DNA of 64,000 nucleotides from Parahalioglobus pacificus (GTDB lineage: Bacteria; Pseudomonadota; Gammaproteobacteria; Pseudomonadales; Halieaceae). The stretch lies in contig NZ_BMYM01000001.1 in NCBI RefSeq assembly GCF_014652275.1, forward strand, positions 806,001 through 870,000, given 5' to 3'. Below the pieces are notes generated by a model. The model did no database searches, had not been told where the DNA came from, and saw only the letters and a list, made by a program, of their open reading frames with translations. The position numbers and the translations under genes are program-made. How positions within the stretch are numbered: position 1 is the first letter of the stretch; each line of letters starts with the position of its first letter. Below are positions 9,287-19,002 of this stretch, piece by piece.

Positions 9287-10218
9287 TGGTGGTTTTGGCG
9301 CGCTTGGTGCTGCCCATACTGGCGTTTCCGGCGCTGGTGATGGCGCAGCCTGAGACCCAGTGCGGCGACAGCGACCCCGCGGCCTTGCAGTGGTTGGACA
9401 AAATGTCCCGCAGCACCCAAGAGATCAGCTATCAAGGCGTGGTGACCTACCAGCGCGGCGATGACCTGCAGGTGATGCAGCTGTCCCGCGGCGTGCAGGG
9501 CGACGTCGCCAGTGACCAGATCACTCGCCTTACAGGCCAGGGTGCGCAGGTGGTCAGGGACAATCACCCACTGGGTCTGCTGCATCCCGGGCATATGTTG
9601 TTGCAGCTTGGCGACAGCAGTGGTGGCGACTGCGGGCTTGCTACGCATTACCGGCTATCCATGGGCGAGGGCGAGCGTGTTGCAGGGCGCCAGACCGTTC
9701 GGCTTGTTATGGCGCCGCGCGATCTCTATCGCTACGGCTACCAGCTGGAGCTGGATAGCACCACAGCGCTGCTGCTGAAAGCCTCGACGGTCGACCGTGG
9801 CGATCGGGTGCTGGAAAGATTCCAATACGCAGACCTTGCTTACAGCGGTCGCTGGCACGAAGAGCCAGGTGTGGATGTTGTGCACCGTGCTGGCCAGGCC
9901 GGGCAAGCCACCCCGGGGCCAAAAATGCAGATGGCCTGGGGGCTGCGTTGGTTGCCCCCGGGGTTTGTGGCCACCGAGGAGCAGTCCGCGGGTGCCGCAC
10001 GTCGAACCTATACCGATGGCATGGCGGTGTTCTCTGTGTTTTTGGAAACGCTCGCCGCCCGCATGCCCTCTGGTGAGGGTGTGGTTAGAGAAGGCAGCAC
10101 CACGTCTTACACTCGCGGCATTCAACTTGATGGCCAGCCCCTGCTGGTAACCGTCATTGGGGAAGTACCCGTGAATACCGCTAGAATGCTGGCTGACTCT
10201 GTAACCCAGGCACGCTGA
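9283..10218 (+). CDS. mucB: periplasmic sigma-E regulator MucB/RseB
   Basis: 311 residues with a signal peptide ending near residue 21 (ALVMAQ). RseB/MucB binds the periplasmic part of the anti-sigma factor and shields it from site-1 proteolysis; it is thought to sense mislocalised lipoproteins or LPS. The large N-terminal domain is LolA-like, beginning LQWLDKMSRSTQEISYQGVVTYQ, and a smaller C-terminal domain follows. It overlaps mucA by four bases and is followed one base later by rseC. Confidence 0.93.
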   Translation: MMVVLARLVLPILAFPALVMAQPETQCGDSDPAALQWLDKMSRSTQEISYQGVVTYQRGDDLQVMQLSRGVQGDVASDQITRLTGQGAQVVRDNHPLGLLHPGHMLLQLGDSSGGDCGLATHYRLSMGEGERVAGRQTVRLVMAPRDLYRYGYQLELDSTTALLLKASTVDRGDRVLERFQYADLAYSGRWHEEPGVDVVHRAGQAGQATPGPKMQMAWGLRWLPPGFVATEEQSAGAARRTYTDGMAVFSVFLETLAARMPSGEGVVREGSTTSYTRGIQLDGQPLLVTVIGEVPVNTARMLADSVTQAR

Positions 10219-10219
10219 T

Positions 10220-10693
10220 ATGCTGACTGAAACCGGGCGAGTGGTGGCTGTGGAAGACGACAGCATCTGGGTAGAGACCATTCGTCAAAGCACCTGCGGC
10301 GCCTGTGCGGCGCGCAAAGGCTGCGGGCACGGTATGCTCAACCGCTACGCCAGTGGTCAGCGCGGATACATCCGAGTGCTGCCCGGCGACAACCTGAAAC
10401 CGCGGGACTGCACTGTGAATGATCAGGTCATGATTGCACTTCCGGAATCTGTGATCCTGCGTGGATCCGCCATTGTGTATCTGATGCCGCTGCTGCTGAT
10501 GCTGCTGGGCGCAGCGCTGGGTGGGTATGGTGCCGCCAGCGATATTGCGTCTCTGCTCGGCGCAGGCACTGGCTTGCTCGGCGGTTTGGTATTGGTGCGC
10601 TATCACGCGCACAGGCATCGTGATGACCGCTCCTTACAGCCCGTAATGGACCAAATCGTGGAAGCGCCGACCCAAGTGGTTGAAGTCGCCTAG
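10220..10693 (+). CDS. rseC: RseC/MucC-family membrane protein
   Basis: 157 residues. The N-terminal cytoplasmic domain holds a cysteine cluster, CGACAARKGCGHG (about residues 27-39), as in RseC/MucC. Two membrane segments follow at about residues 85-102 and 105-125. The family affects sigma-E activity mildly and has a relative (RsxC-neighbouring/SoxR-reducing) linked to electron transfer, but its reaction is not settled. It is the fourth gene of the rpoE operon. Confidence 0.88.
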   Translation: MLTETGRVVAVEDDSIWVETIRQSTCGACAARKGCGHGMLNRYASGQRGYIRVLPGDNLKPRDCTVNDQVMIALPESVILRGSAIVYLMPLLLMLLGAALGGYGAASDIASLLGAGTGLLGGLVLVRYHAHRHRDDRSLQPVMDQIVEAPTQVVEVA

Positions 10694-10749
10694 GCCGCCC
10701 CCATCTCCTGACGTATACATTTGTTGTTTGCTTATTGAGGCGTTAGCAC

Positions 10750-12159
10750 ATGCGTTTTGTTCAAAAGTCGACCTCGTTGTTTTTCGCAGCTGCAGTGACC
10801 TGCCTGTTGGCCCTGCCATCGTTTTCGGCCAGCCTGCCCGATTTTCGCGGTATCGTGAAAGAGGGTTCGCCAGCTGTGGTAAAAATTCTGGTTGAGCACA
10901 GCGGCGAACGGGACAGCCCCTTCGAATCCGACGAAATCCCGGAATACCTGCGCCGCTTCTTCGAGTATCGCGGTGGGCCGCCCCCCAGTCAGGGGCAGCG
11001 GCAGCGCCTAAGCATGGGTTCTGGTTTCATCCTGTCTGACGACGGCTACGTGGTCACCAACGATCACGTGGTTGAAGGCGCCGACAAGGTGGTGGTTCGC
11101 ATGGTAGATCGCAGTGAATATGACGCGACGGTGGTTGGCACGGATCCGCGCTCTGACCTGGCACTGCTAAGAATTGACGCTGAAGATTTGCCGGTGTTGA
11201 AACTGGCCGGTAACGGCGATCTGGATGTCGGTGAGTGGGTGTTGGCCATTGGCTCTCCCTTCGGTCTGGATTTCTCCGTGACCGCGGGCATCGTCAGCGC
11301 GAAAGGCCGAAGTCTGCCCACAGAGCGCAACGAAAACTACGTGCCTTTCATTCAGACGGACGTGGCCATTAATCCTGGTAACTCTGGCGGTCCGCTGTTC
11401 AACCTCGACGGCGAGGTGGTGGGGGTGAACTCACAGATATTTACACGCAGTGGTGGATCGATTGGTCTGTCGTTCGCTATCCCGGTATCGGTGGTGCGCA
11501 ACGTTGTTGACCAACTCAAGCGCGATGGCAAGGTTACCCGCGGTTGGCTGGGGGTGACCATTCAGGATGTAGACCGGAACCTGGCCGAATCCTTTGGTCT
11601 GGACCGCCCACGAGGCGCCTTGATTTCACAGGTTGCACCCGATGGTCCCGCCGATGATGCAGGCCTCAAGCCGGGTGATGTGATTCTGAGCTTCGATGGC
11701 AATGACATCCCCACGTCATCGGATCTGCCGCATGTCGTCGGCCTGATTGCGCCGGACTCTCGCGTACCGGTGGAAATCATGCGAGATGGTGACCGTAAGA
11801 CCCTGCGCGTGGTTGTCGGGGGGCTGGATGCCGATGACAGCTTCTCGCTGAATCAGGGAGACGGTGAGGGCGATCGCGGCGGGCGACTGGGCTTATTGAT
11901 AGAACCCGCGCCTGAGGATGCCCTGGAGCGCTTTGGCATCGGTGGTGGCGTGTTGGTGCGCGAAGTGCAACCCGGATCCGTCGCTGATGAAGCCGGTATA
12001 GCTCCAGGTGACGTGATCACGATGGTTGGCTCCAAGGCGACCAAATCCGTGGATGCATTCGCTGACGCCGTGGATGACCTGGACGATGGCGCTTCGGTGC
12101 CGGTTCGACTGATTCGTCGCGGCGCGCCCATGTTTATTGGTATCAAGCTTCAAGACTAG
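10750..12159 (+). CDS. mucD: periplasmic serine protease MucD (DegP/HtrA family)
   Basis: 469 residues: signal peptide (cleavage near residue 27, FSASLP), trypsin-like protease domain, two PDZ domains. The catalytic triad is His106 (TNDHVVEG), Asp136 (DPRSDLALL) and Ser212 (NPGNSGGPL). PDZ1 starts around residue 255 and PDZ2 around residue 375. It degrades misfolded envelope proteins and completes the rpoE-mucABCD set. The 56-base gap after rseC has no obvious terminator. Confidence 0.96.
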   Translation: MRFVQKSTSLFFAAAVTCLLALPSFSASLPDFRGIVKEGSPAVVKILVEHSGERDSPFESDEIPEYLRRFFEYRGGPPPSQGQRQRLSMGSGFILSDDGYVVTNDHVVEGADKVVVRMVDRSEYDATVVGTDPRSDLALLRIDAEDLPVLKLAGNGDLDVGEWVLAIGSPFGLDFSVTAGIVSAKGRSLPTERNENYVPFIQTDVAINPGNSGGPLFNLDGEVVGVNSQIFTRSGGSIGLSFAIPVSVVRNVVDQLKRDGKVTRGWLGVTIQDVDRNLAESFGLDRPRGALISQVAPDGPADDAGLKPGDVILSFDGNDIPTSSDLPHVVGLIAPDSRVPVEIMRDGDRKTLRVVVGGLDADDSFSLNQGDGEGDRGGRLGLLIEPAPEDALERFGIGGGVLVREVQPGSVADEAGIAPGDVITMVGSKATKSVDAFADAVDDLDDGASVPVRLIRRGAPMFIGIKLQD

Positions 12160-12262
12160 TGGGGCATCACATGGCAGGGCGGGGGCGCTTGAGTTACAAT
12201 CGCGCCTCCCTTACTGGCGGCCAGCGGTCGCCAGTTTCCGTTAAGTAACCCGAGCTACTTCT

Positions 12263-14062
12263 TTGAGCGACCTGCAGCACATTCGCAATTTTTCGATTAT
12301 CGCCCATATCGACCACGGCAAGTCGACGCTGGCTGACCGTTTTATCCAGCATTGTGGGGGTCTCAGTGATCGTGAAATGGACGAGCAGGTGCTCGATTCC
12401 ATGGATATCGAGCGAGAGCGGGGCATTACCATCAAGGCCCAGAGCGTTACGCTGGACTACAAGGCAAAGGACGGACAAACCTACCAGCTCAACTTCATCG
12501 ACACGCCAGGGCACGTGGATTTCTCCTATGAGGTGTCCCGGTCGCTGTCGGCCTGCGAAGGCGCGCTGCTGGTGGTTGACGCGGGTCAGGGCGTAGAGGC
12601 GCAGTCAGTTGCTAACTGCTACACCGCCATCGAGCAGGGGCTGGAGGTATTGCCCATCCTCAACAAGATGGATTTGCCGCAGGCAGACCCCGACCGGGTG
12701 AAGCAGGAAATCGAGGAAATCATCGGCATCGATGCCAATGAAGCCTGTCCGGTCAGTGCCAAATCCGGCATGGGCATAGAAGACGCTCTCGAGTATCTGG
12801 TAGAAAACATCCCCCCACCCGAGGGCGACAGGGATGCGCCACTGCAGGCGCTGATTATTGATTCGTGGTTCGATAACTACCTCGGCGTCGTCTCTCTGGT
12901 GCGTGTGACACAGGGGACGCTCAATAAGCGCGACAAAATAATGGCCAAATCGACGGGCAAGGTGCACCAGGTCGATAGCGTTGGCATCTTTACACCCAAG
13001 CGCCTTGAGAAGCCTTCACTGGCTGCGGGTGAAGTTGGGTTCGTTGTCGCAGGCATCAAAGACATTCACGGGGCGCCCGTGGGCGATACGCTGGTGCACG
13101 CGAATCAGCAGGAGGTGCCGGCGCTGCCCGGTTTCCAGCAGGTCAAACCGCAGGTGTATGCGGGTATTTTTACGATTTCCTCCGATGACTACGAAGATTT
13201 CCGTGATGCGCTGGGCAAGCTGACGCTTAACGATGCCTCCCTCTTCTACGAGCCGGAGACATCGGACGCGCTGGGCTTTGGCTTCCGTTGCGGTTTTCTG
13301 GGCATGCTGCACATGGAGATCATCCAGGAGCGATTGGAGCGAGAGTATGACCTCGACCTGATCACCACCGCCCCGACGGTCATCTATGAAGTGGTCACCA
13401 AACTCGGTGATACGCTTCGTGTGGACAATCCCTCAGCGCTGCCCGACAGTGGCGAGATTGATGAAATGCGCGAGCCTATAGCGCGCTGCAACATTTTGGT
13501 GCCCCAGGATTACCTCGGTAATGTCATCACCTTGTGCGTCGAAAAGCGGGGCGTGCAGAAAGATATGCAGTTCTTGGGCTCGCAGGTGTCGGTTGTCTAT
13601 GACATTCCCATGGCCGAGGTGGTGTTGGATTTCTTCGATCGCCTCAAGTCCGTGAGCCGTGGCTATGCCTCGCTGGATTACAGCTTCGAGCGCTTTGAAA
13701 GCGCCAGCCTGCAGAAGATGGACGTACTGATCAACGGCGAGAAGGTGGATGCCCTGGCGGTGATTGTGCACAGGGACCAGGTGCAGTACCGGGGTCGGGC
13801 GCTGACCGAAAAGATGAAAGAGCTTATCCCGCGGCAGATGTTCGATGTTGCTATTCAGGCAGCGGTGGGCAGTAAGATCGTGGCACGCCAGACCGTGAAA
13901 GCGCTGCGCAAAAATGTGACGGCCAAGTGCTATGGTGGTGACGTTACGCGTAAGAAAAAGCTGCTCGAAAAGCAGAAAGCGGGCAAAAAACGTATGAAGC
14001 AGGTGGGCCGCGTGGAAATCCCACAGTCGGCATTCCTGGCGGTACTGAAGGTGGACGGCTAA
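12263..14062 (+). CDS. lepA: elongation factor 4 (LepA)
   Basis: 599 residues, exact family size. LepA is a ribosome-associated GTPase of the EF-G class. The P-loop AHIDHGKST is at residues 14-22, DTPGHVDF (G3) near 77, NKMDLP (G4) near 131, and the LepA-specific C-terminal domain ends in Lys-rich sequence ([17 protein letters not shown]). The start is TTG at 12263, giving [15 protein letters not shown], the conserved N-terminus; no ATG is available there. lepB starts 6 bases downstream. Confidence 0.97.
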   Translation: MSDLQHIRNFSIIAHIDHGKSTLADRFIQHCGGLSDREMDEQVLDSMDIERERGITIKAQSVTLDYKAKDGQTYQLNFIDTPGHVDFSYEVSRSLSACEGALLVVDAGQGVEAQSVANCYTAIEQGLEVLPILNKMDLPQADPDRVKQEIEEIIGIDANEACPVSAKSGMGIEDALEYLVENIPPPEGDRDAPLQALIIDSWFDNYLGVVSLVRVTQGTLNKRDKIMAKSTGKVHQVDSVGIFTPKRLEKPSLAAGEVGFVVAGIKDIHGAPVGDTLVHANQQEVPALPGFQQVKPQVYAGIFTISSDDYEDFRDALGKLTLNDASLFYEPETSDALGFGFRCGFLGMLHMEIIQERLEREYDLDLITTAPTVIYEVVTKLGDTLRVDNPSALPDSGEIDEMREPIARCNILVPQDYLGNVITLCVEKRGVQKDMQFLGSQVSVVYDIPMAEVVLDFFDRLKSVSRGYASLDYSFERFESASLQKMDVLINGEKVDALAVIVHRDQVQYRGRALTEKMKELIPRQMFDVAIQAAVGSKIVARQTVKALRKNVTAKCYGGDVTRKKKLLEKQKAGKKRMKQVGRVEIPQSAFLAVLKVDG

Positions 14063-14068
14063 GGCGCA

Positions 14069-14908
14069 ATGACCATTGATTTCCCTCTGATACTCGTCAT
14101 TTTGGTATTTGGCAGCGGCATCATCTGGCTGGTCGATGTGATGCTTTTTGCGCCCGGCAGACGTCAGCGCGCTGAGGCATTGCAGGCACAGCACCCACAG
14201 TGGGAAACCGCCGAGACCGCGGATGCGATTGCCTATGAGGCAGCGGTGAACAAGGACGCGCGCGAGCCGGTATTGGTGGAGTACGCCAAGTCCTTCTTCC
14301 CGGTGCTGTTTGTTGTTTTTGTGCTGCGCTCGTTTATCGCCGAGCCCTTCCAGATCCCGTCATCGTCCATGGTGCCTACGCTGCTGGTGGGTGACTATAT
14401 TCTCGTCAACAAGTACACCTACGGCATTCGGCTGCCGGTCATCCGCACCAAGGTCATGGACCTGAACGAGCCTGAGCGCGGCGACGTTATGGTGTTTTTC
14501 CCGCCGCACATGAACAAAACGTATTACATCAAGCGCGTTATCGGGTTGCCGGGCGATACAGTGACCTACCGCAACAAACAGCTGAGTGTGAACGGCAAGC
14601 CAGTGCCTGTGGAATGGTTGGCCGCTGTCACAGAAGGGCGCAGCCGGTATCAGATCGGGCAGGAAGCCTTGGGCGAGGCGACACACCTGGCCCAGGTAGA
14701 CCGCGCTCGCCCGCCGAGGGATTTCTCCGTGACGGTTCGCGAGGGTCACTACTTCATGATGGGCGATAATCGTGACAACAGCAGTGACAGTCGCGTTTGG
14801 GGTCAAGTCCCGGAAAAGGATATAGTAGGCAAGGCCTTCGCCATCTGGATGCACTGGGACTCTCTGTTTAGCATCCCCAGTTTCAGTCGAGCAGGGGCCA
14901 TAGAATAA
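14069..14908 (+). CDS. lepB: signal peptidase I
   Basis: 279 residues. It cleaves signal peptides on the periplasmic face. Two N-terminal membrane segments (about residues 4-28 and 76-91) precede the catalytic domain. The Ser-Lys dyad is Ser100 (PSSSMVPT) and Lys155 (YYIKRVIGLPGD); the GDNRDNSSDSR box lies near residue 232. lepA-lepB-rnc-era is the standard order. Confidence 0.96.
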   Translation: MTIDFPLILVILVFGSGIIWLVDVMLFAPGRRQRAEALQAQHPQWETAETADAIAYEAAVNKDAREPVLVEYAKSFFPVLFVVFVLRSFIAEPFQIPSSSMVPTLLVGDYILVNKYTYGIRLPVIRTKVMDLNEPERGDVMVFFPPHMNKTYYIKRVIGLPGDTVTYRNKQLSVNGKPVPVEWLAAVTEGRSRYQIGQEALGEATHLAQVDRARPPRDFSVTVREGHYFMMGDNRDNSSDSRVWGQVPEKDIVGKAFAIWMHWDSLFSIPSFSRAGAIE

Positions 14909-14936
14909 TCACATCCAGGGTGGGGGGAGCATAGCC

Positions 14937-15329
14937 ATGAGGGCACCGTTGCGCAGATACCAGACCGGCATTTCGTTTCCGGGCATGATCGTGATTGCGA
15001 TTATGGTCGGATTCTTTGTTATGTGCGGGATCAAAATGGCACCGCATTACATGGAGTACCTGACCGTCAGGGACGTGGTGTCCCGTGTTGCCCAGGAGTT
15101 CAATCCTGAGGAGCAGACCATTGCTGATATTCGTCGCAAACTGGCCAACCTGCTCAATACCAATCAGGTAACTGGCATCAAGCCCAGAGAGATCGAAGTG
15201 TTCCGTGAGGATGGCAAGATCTACATCGATGCCAACTACGAGGCTCGCATCCACGTGGCAGGCCGCATCGATGCGATGATGCGCTTTGATGATCTGAAAA
15301 TGGAGGCGGGCGTTCCTCGCTACGACTAG
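14937..15329 (+). CDS. DUF4845 family small membrane protein
   Basis: 130 residues with one membrane segment at about residues 14-34 (FPGMIVIAIMVGFFVMCGIKM). It resembles the DUF4845 proteins commonly found between lepB and rnc in gammaproteobacteria. The N-terminus (RRYQTGISFPGMIV) looks like a pilin-type N-terminal helix, a known trait of this family. Function is unknown. It sits 28 bases after lepB and 2 bases before rnc, so it is part of the operon. Confidence 0.8.
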   Translation: MRAPLRRYQTGISFPGMIVIAIMVGFFVMCGIKMAPHYMEYLTVRDVVSRVAQEFNPEEQTIADIRRKLANLLNTNQVTGIKPREIEVFREDGKIYIDANYEARIHVAGRIDAMMRFDDLKMEAGVPRYD

Positions 15330-15331
15330 CA

Positions 15332-16006
15332 TTGGACAAGCTCGAGCGCCTGCAGCGAGCGCTGGGCTACAGTTTCAGTGACCCCGCGCTATTACAACTT
15401 GCCCTGACGCACCGCAGCGCAGGCAGGACCAACAATGAACGATTGGAGTTCCTTGGCGACTCCATCGTTAATCACGTCATCGCCGAGGCCCTGTACCAAA
15501 AACTGTCATCCAGTCAGGAGGGAAGCCTGAGCCGGGTGCGTGCCTCACTGGTCTGCGGCGATACGCTGGCAGAGATCGGGCGGGAGCTTGAGCTGGGTGA
15601 TTACCTGCGATTGGGTACCGGTGAGCGTAAAAGCGGTGGTCATCGGCGCGGTTCCATTCTCGCTGATACGGTTGAAGCCATTGCGGGCGCAATCCTTCTG
15701 GACTCGGATGTAGACACCTGCAGGCGTTGTTTACTCGCCTGGTTCGACAGCCGTTTGCGTGATCTTGACCAACAATCTGATGGCAAAGATGCCAAAACCC
15801 GGCTGCAGGAGCTATTGCAGGGCCGTGGCCAGGCACTGCCGGAATATCAGTTGCTGGGCGTGACCGGAAAGGACCATGCACAGGTGTTTACGGTCAGCTG
15901 CACCGTGCAGTCGCAGTCGCTGGTCACCGAGGGCACAGGTAGCAGTCGCCGCAAGGCGGAACAACAGGCGGCTGCCGAGGCAGTCGAGCGTTTGAATCAT
16001 GGCTGA
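15332..16006 (+). CDS. rnc: ribonuclease III
   Basis: 224 residues, normal length. RNase III cuts double-stranded RNA in rRNA maturation and regulation. The signature [20 protein letters not shown] is at about residues 36-55, with a second acidic cluster at [10 protein letters not shown] near 110. A C-terminal dsRNA-binding domain spans about residues 155-224. The start is TTG at 15332; no ATG exists near the conserved N-terminus, so translation may be coupled to the DUF4845 stop 2 bases upstream. The 3' end overlaps era by 8 bases. Confidence 0.96.
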   Translation: MDKLERLQRALGYSFSDPALLQLALTHRSAGRTNNERLEFLGDSIVNHVIAEALYQKLSSSQEGSLSRVRASLVCGDTLAEIGRELELGDYLRLGTGERKSGGHRRGSILADTVEAIAGAILLDSDVDTCRRCLLAWFDSRLRDLDQQSDGKDAKTRLQELLQGRGQALPEYQLLGVTGKDHAQVFTVSCTVQSQSLVTEGTGSSRRKAEQQAAAEAVERLNHG

Positions 16007-16901
16007 TGCGTCAAAACACTGCGGATACGTGGCGATTGTGGGAAGACCCAACGTGGGCAAGTCCACGCTGCTGAATCACCTTCTGGGGCAGAAGATCAGT
16101 ATCACATCGCGCAAACCGCAAACTACCCGCCATCAGGTGCTGGGTATCAAGACCGAGGGTGATCATCAAATCATCTATGTGGACACACCCGGTCTGCACA
16201 AGGGGGCTGAGAAAGCCATCAACCGGGTGATGAATCGGGCCGCCAGCAGCGCGATTGATGATGTGGATTTGGTGGTGTTTGTGGTGGATCGCACTGCCTG
16301 GACCGAGGAAGACGAAATGGTGCTGCAGCGAGTGCAGCAGTCGAACCGCCGCGTGGTGCTGGTAGTCAATAAGGTGGATCTGCTGGCGGATAAAAATGCA
16401 CTGCTGCCGCACCTGCAGAGCCTGTCCGAGAAGTCAGATTTTACGGCCGTCGTGCCACTGTCGGCCCTGCGCCAGCACAACACCGAAGAGCTTGAACGGG
16501 TGATTGTGTCTCATCTGCCCGAATCGATTCATTTCTTTCCTGAAGAACAGATTACCGATCGCAGCCAGCGTTTTCTTGCTGCTGAAATTGTGCGCGAGAA
16601 AATCATCCGCCAGCTCGGTGATGAATTGCCCTATGCGGTAGCGGTGGAGATTGAAGAGTTCGCCGGGGATGAAAAGGGTGTGCTGCATATCTCCGCGCTG
16701 ATTCTGGTGGAGCGGGATGGACAGAAAAAGATCATCATCGGCGACAAGGGCAGTCGGCTTCGCAGCATCGGTACCGAAGCGCGTCGGGATATGGAGCGCC
16801 TGTTCGACAGCAAGGTCATGCTCCGCTTGTGGGTGAAGGTGAAATCCGGCTGGTCCGACGATGAGCGCGCTCTGCGTAGTCTTGGGTATGACGACCGTTA
16901 G
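15999..16901 (+). CDS. era: GTPase Era
   Basis: 300 residues. Era assists 30S subunit assembly by binding the 3' end of 16S rRNA. The G1 motif [10 protein letters not shown]3 DTPGLHKG and G4 NKVDLL are present, followed by the C-terminal KH domain ([24 protein letters not shown] region). It overlaps rnc by 8 bases and is followed by recO; the whole run is one transcription unit by spacing. Confidence 0.97.
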   Translation: MADASKHCGYVAIVGRPNVGKSTLLNHLLGQKISITSRKPQTTRHQVLGIKTEGDHQIIYVDTPGLHKGAEKAINRVMNRAASSAIDDVDLVVFVVDRTAWTEEDEMVLQRVQQSNRRVVLVVNKVDLLADKNALLPHLQSLSEKSDFTAVVPLSALRQHNTEELERVIVSHLPESIHFFPEEQITDRSQRFLAAEIVREKIIRQLGDELPYAVAVEIEEFAGDEKGVLHISALILVERDGQKKIIIGDKGSRLRSIGTEARRDMERLFDSKVMLRLWVKVKSGWSDDERALRSLGYDDR

Positions 16902-16910
16902 GTAGTGCTC

Positions 16911-17663
16911 ATGCGCATCAGCCTGCAACCTGCCTATCTGTTACATCGCAAGCCTTTTCGGGACAGCAGTCAGCTGCTCGAAGTGCTGACCGCAGAGCAC
17001 GGCCGGATCAGCCTGGTGGCCAAAGGCGTGCGGCGTAAAGCGCGCGGCGGAAATACCTCGGCTCTTGTGCAACCTTTTTCACCGCTACTGGTGTCGTTCT
17101 CGGGCAGGGGAGAAATGAAAACCCTCACCCATGCCGAACTGGCGGGTGCACCGTGGATGCTCAGGGGTGAACGCCTCTTCAGTGGTCTATACCTGAACGA
17201 ACTGATGATTCGCCTGCTGCAGCGCTACGATCCTCACCCCATGGTCTTCGCTCGCTATGGCGAGACGCTGGCGGCGCTGGCCTCCTCGGCGGCGGCCGAG
17301 CCGATATTGCGACGCTTTGAGATGCATCTGCTCGAGGAACTGGGTTATCGTCTCAGCCTCGAGGTCGAGGCGGATACCGGGGAAGCGCTGGATCCTAATG
17401 CCTGGTATAGGCTGGATCCTGATGCGGGGTTGGTTGCCTGTGCGGGCACGATACCAGAGATCCAGCGATACCAGGGTAGTGACCTGCTCGCTATCGCTAA
17501 AGATGACATCCAGGGTTCATCGGCCACAACAGCAAAGCGTCTGCTACGACAGGCTTTGGCAGTTCATCTAGGCGATGCGCCGCTGCGCAGTCGTAGCCTG
17601 TTCCGCCAATACGCCAATGCAGGTGATCGCCAAACCCCGACGCAAGATGAGTCTTCCCTGTGA
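16911..17663 (+). CDS. recO: DNA repair protein RecO
   Basis: 250 residues from the ATG at 16911; a GTG two codons upstream (16905) is also possible. RecO loads RecA on gapped DNA with RecR. The N-terminal OB-fold begins LQPAYLLHRKPFRDSSQLLEVLT, typical of gammaproteobacterial RecO. The following acpS starts at a GTG overlapping the recO stop (GTGA), so the two are translationally coupled. In many relatives pdxJ lies between recO and acpS; here it is missing. Confidence 0.94.
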   Translation: MRISLQPAYLLHRKPFRDSSQLLEVLTAEHGRISLVAKGVRRKARGGNTSALVQPFSPLLVSFSGRGEMKTLTHAELAGAPWMLRGERLFSGLYLNELMIRLLQRYDPHPMVFARYGETLAALASSAAAEPILRRFEMHLLEELGYRLSLEVEADTGEALDPNAWYRLDPDAGLVACAGTIPEIQRYQGSDLLAIAKDDIQGSSATTAKRLLRQALAVHLGDAPLRSRSLFRQYANAGDRQTPTQDESSL

Positions 17664-18031
17664 TTTCGGTGGGCACTGACATCCTGCGTGTTCAGCGCAT
17701 TGAAGCGGTACTGGAGCGGCAGGGCGACAAGTTTGTGCAACGCATTCTCACACCCGACGAGATTAGAGAGTACGAGTGCAGCCGCTATCCCGCGCGCTTG
17801 CTGGCCAAGCGGTTCGCTGCTAAGGAGGCCGTTGCAAAGTGCCTGGGGACTGGCATTGGCCGAGGCGTCAGCTGGCAGGACATTGCGATAGTGCATGACG
17901 ACTCCGGGGCGCCAGGGGTCCAGTTAAGTGGCGGTGCGAAGGTTGTCGCCGAAAAGCGGGGCGCGGGGTCAGTGGCGATCAGTCTTTCGGATGAGGATGA
18001 ATATGTTGTTGCATTTGCGGTACTGTCCTGA
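17660..18031 (+). CDS. acpS: holo-[acyl-carrier-protein] synthase
   Basis: 123 residues, standard. AcpS transfers 4'-phosphopantetheine from CoA to acyl carrier protein. The GTDILRVQRIE motif (metal-binding Asp7) and the RFAAKEAVAKCLG motif with its Glu are both present. Translation starts at GTG within the recO stop. Confidence 0.96.
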   Translation: MISVGTDILRVQRIEAVLERQGDKFVQRILTPDEIREYECSRYPARLLAKRFAAKEAVAKCLGTGIGRGVSWQDIAIVHDDSGAPGVQLSGGAKVVAEKRGAGSVAISLSDEDEYVVAFAVLS

Positions 18032-18099
18032 CCTGATACGAAACCCTGTGTACACACCGTAAAACCGATATAATCTCGCTCCTCGTTTGGTAGTGTCCT

Positions 18100-18999
18100 A
18101 TGCCCGAATACCCCACAGTCGAAGCCTGCATTGGCAATACACCCTTGGTGCGTTTGCAGCGCCTTCCCGGTAACACCAGCAATACGGTATTGGCCAAACT
18201 GGAGGGCAACAACCCTGCAGGTTCCGTTAAAGATCGGCCAGCGCTGAGCATGATCGCTGAAGCGGAAGCGCGCGGCGATATCAGCCCGGGCGATACCCTG
18301 ATAGAGGCTACGAGTGGCAACACTGGCATAGCGCTGGCGATGGCGGCAGCAGTACGTGGCTATCCGCTCACTTTGATCATGCCTTCCCATATGAGCGACG
18401 AGCGCAAGCAGGCGATGACCGCGTACGGGGCGCGCCTGATTGAAGTCAGTCAGGAAGAGGGGATGGAAGGCGCAAGAGACCTCGCAATGGCGATGCAGTC
18501 TCGAGGCGAGGGGCGGGTTCTAGACCAGTTTGCCAATCCCGATAACCCATTGGCGCATTACCGCACAACGGGTCCCGAGATCTGGTCCCAGACCGCTGGC
18601 GAGGTGACCCACTTTGTGAGCTCCATGGGCACCACAGGCACCAGCATGGGGTGCTCCGCCTATCTGAAAGAGAAAAATCCGGACATTCAGATCGTCGGCC
18701 TGCAGCCGGTGGAAGGCTCAAGCATACCGGGCATCCGGCGTTGGCCTGAGGCGTATCTGCCGCGCATTTTCGATGCCAGCCGAGTGGATCAGGTCATGGA
18801 TATTTCCCAACAGGAATCTGAGCACACCATGCGCCGATTGGCGGCAGAGGAAGGGATTTTTGCCGGGGTGTCCAGCGGTGGCTCCATTGCCGCCGCGCTG
18901 AAGCTCTCACAGCAGCTCGAGAACGCCACGATAGTTGCGATCGTGTGCGACCGCGGCGATCGCTACCTGTCCACCGGGGTATTCTCGCCGGAGCGTTAA
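18100..18999 (+). CDS. cysM: cysteine synthase B
   Basis: 299 residues. CysM makes cysteine (or S-sulfocysteine) from O-acetylserine and sulfide or thiosulfate, with PLP. The PLP lysine is Lys44 in NPAGSVKDRPA, and the phosphate/substrate loop TSGNTGIALA follows. The CysM-type MGTTGTSMGCSAYLKE and IPGIRRWPEAYLPRIFD segments distinguish it from CysK. It is 3 bases ahead of relA; the rlmD gene often found between them in relatives is not here. Confidence 0.94.
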   Translation: MPEYPTVEACIGNTPLVRLQRLPGNTSNTVLAKLEGNNPAGSVKDRPALSMIAEAEARGDISPGDTLIEATSGNTGIALAMAAAVRGYPLTLIMPSHMSDERKQAMTAYGARLIEVSQEEGMEGARDLAMAMQSRGEGRVLDQFANPDNPLAHYRTTGPEIWSQTAGEVTHFVSSMGTTGTSMGCSAYLKEKNPDIQIVGLQPVEGSSIPGIRRWPEAYLPRIFDASRVDQVMDISQQESEHTMRRLAAEEGIFAGVSSGGSIAAALKLSQQLENATIVAIVCDRGDRYLSTGVFSPER

Positions 19000-19002
19000 T
19001 CC

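Noticed and set aside
13433-14194. 253-codon open frame antisense to lepA
   Set aside because: It is the complement of the highly conserved lepA coding region; its His/Gln-rich product is typical of antisense frames in G/C-rich genes.
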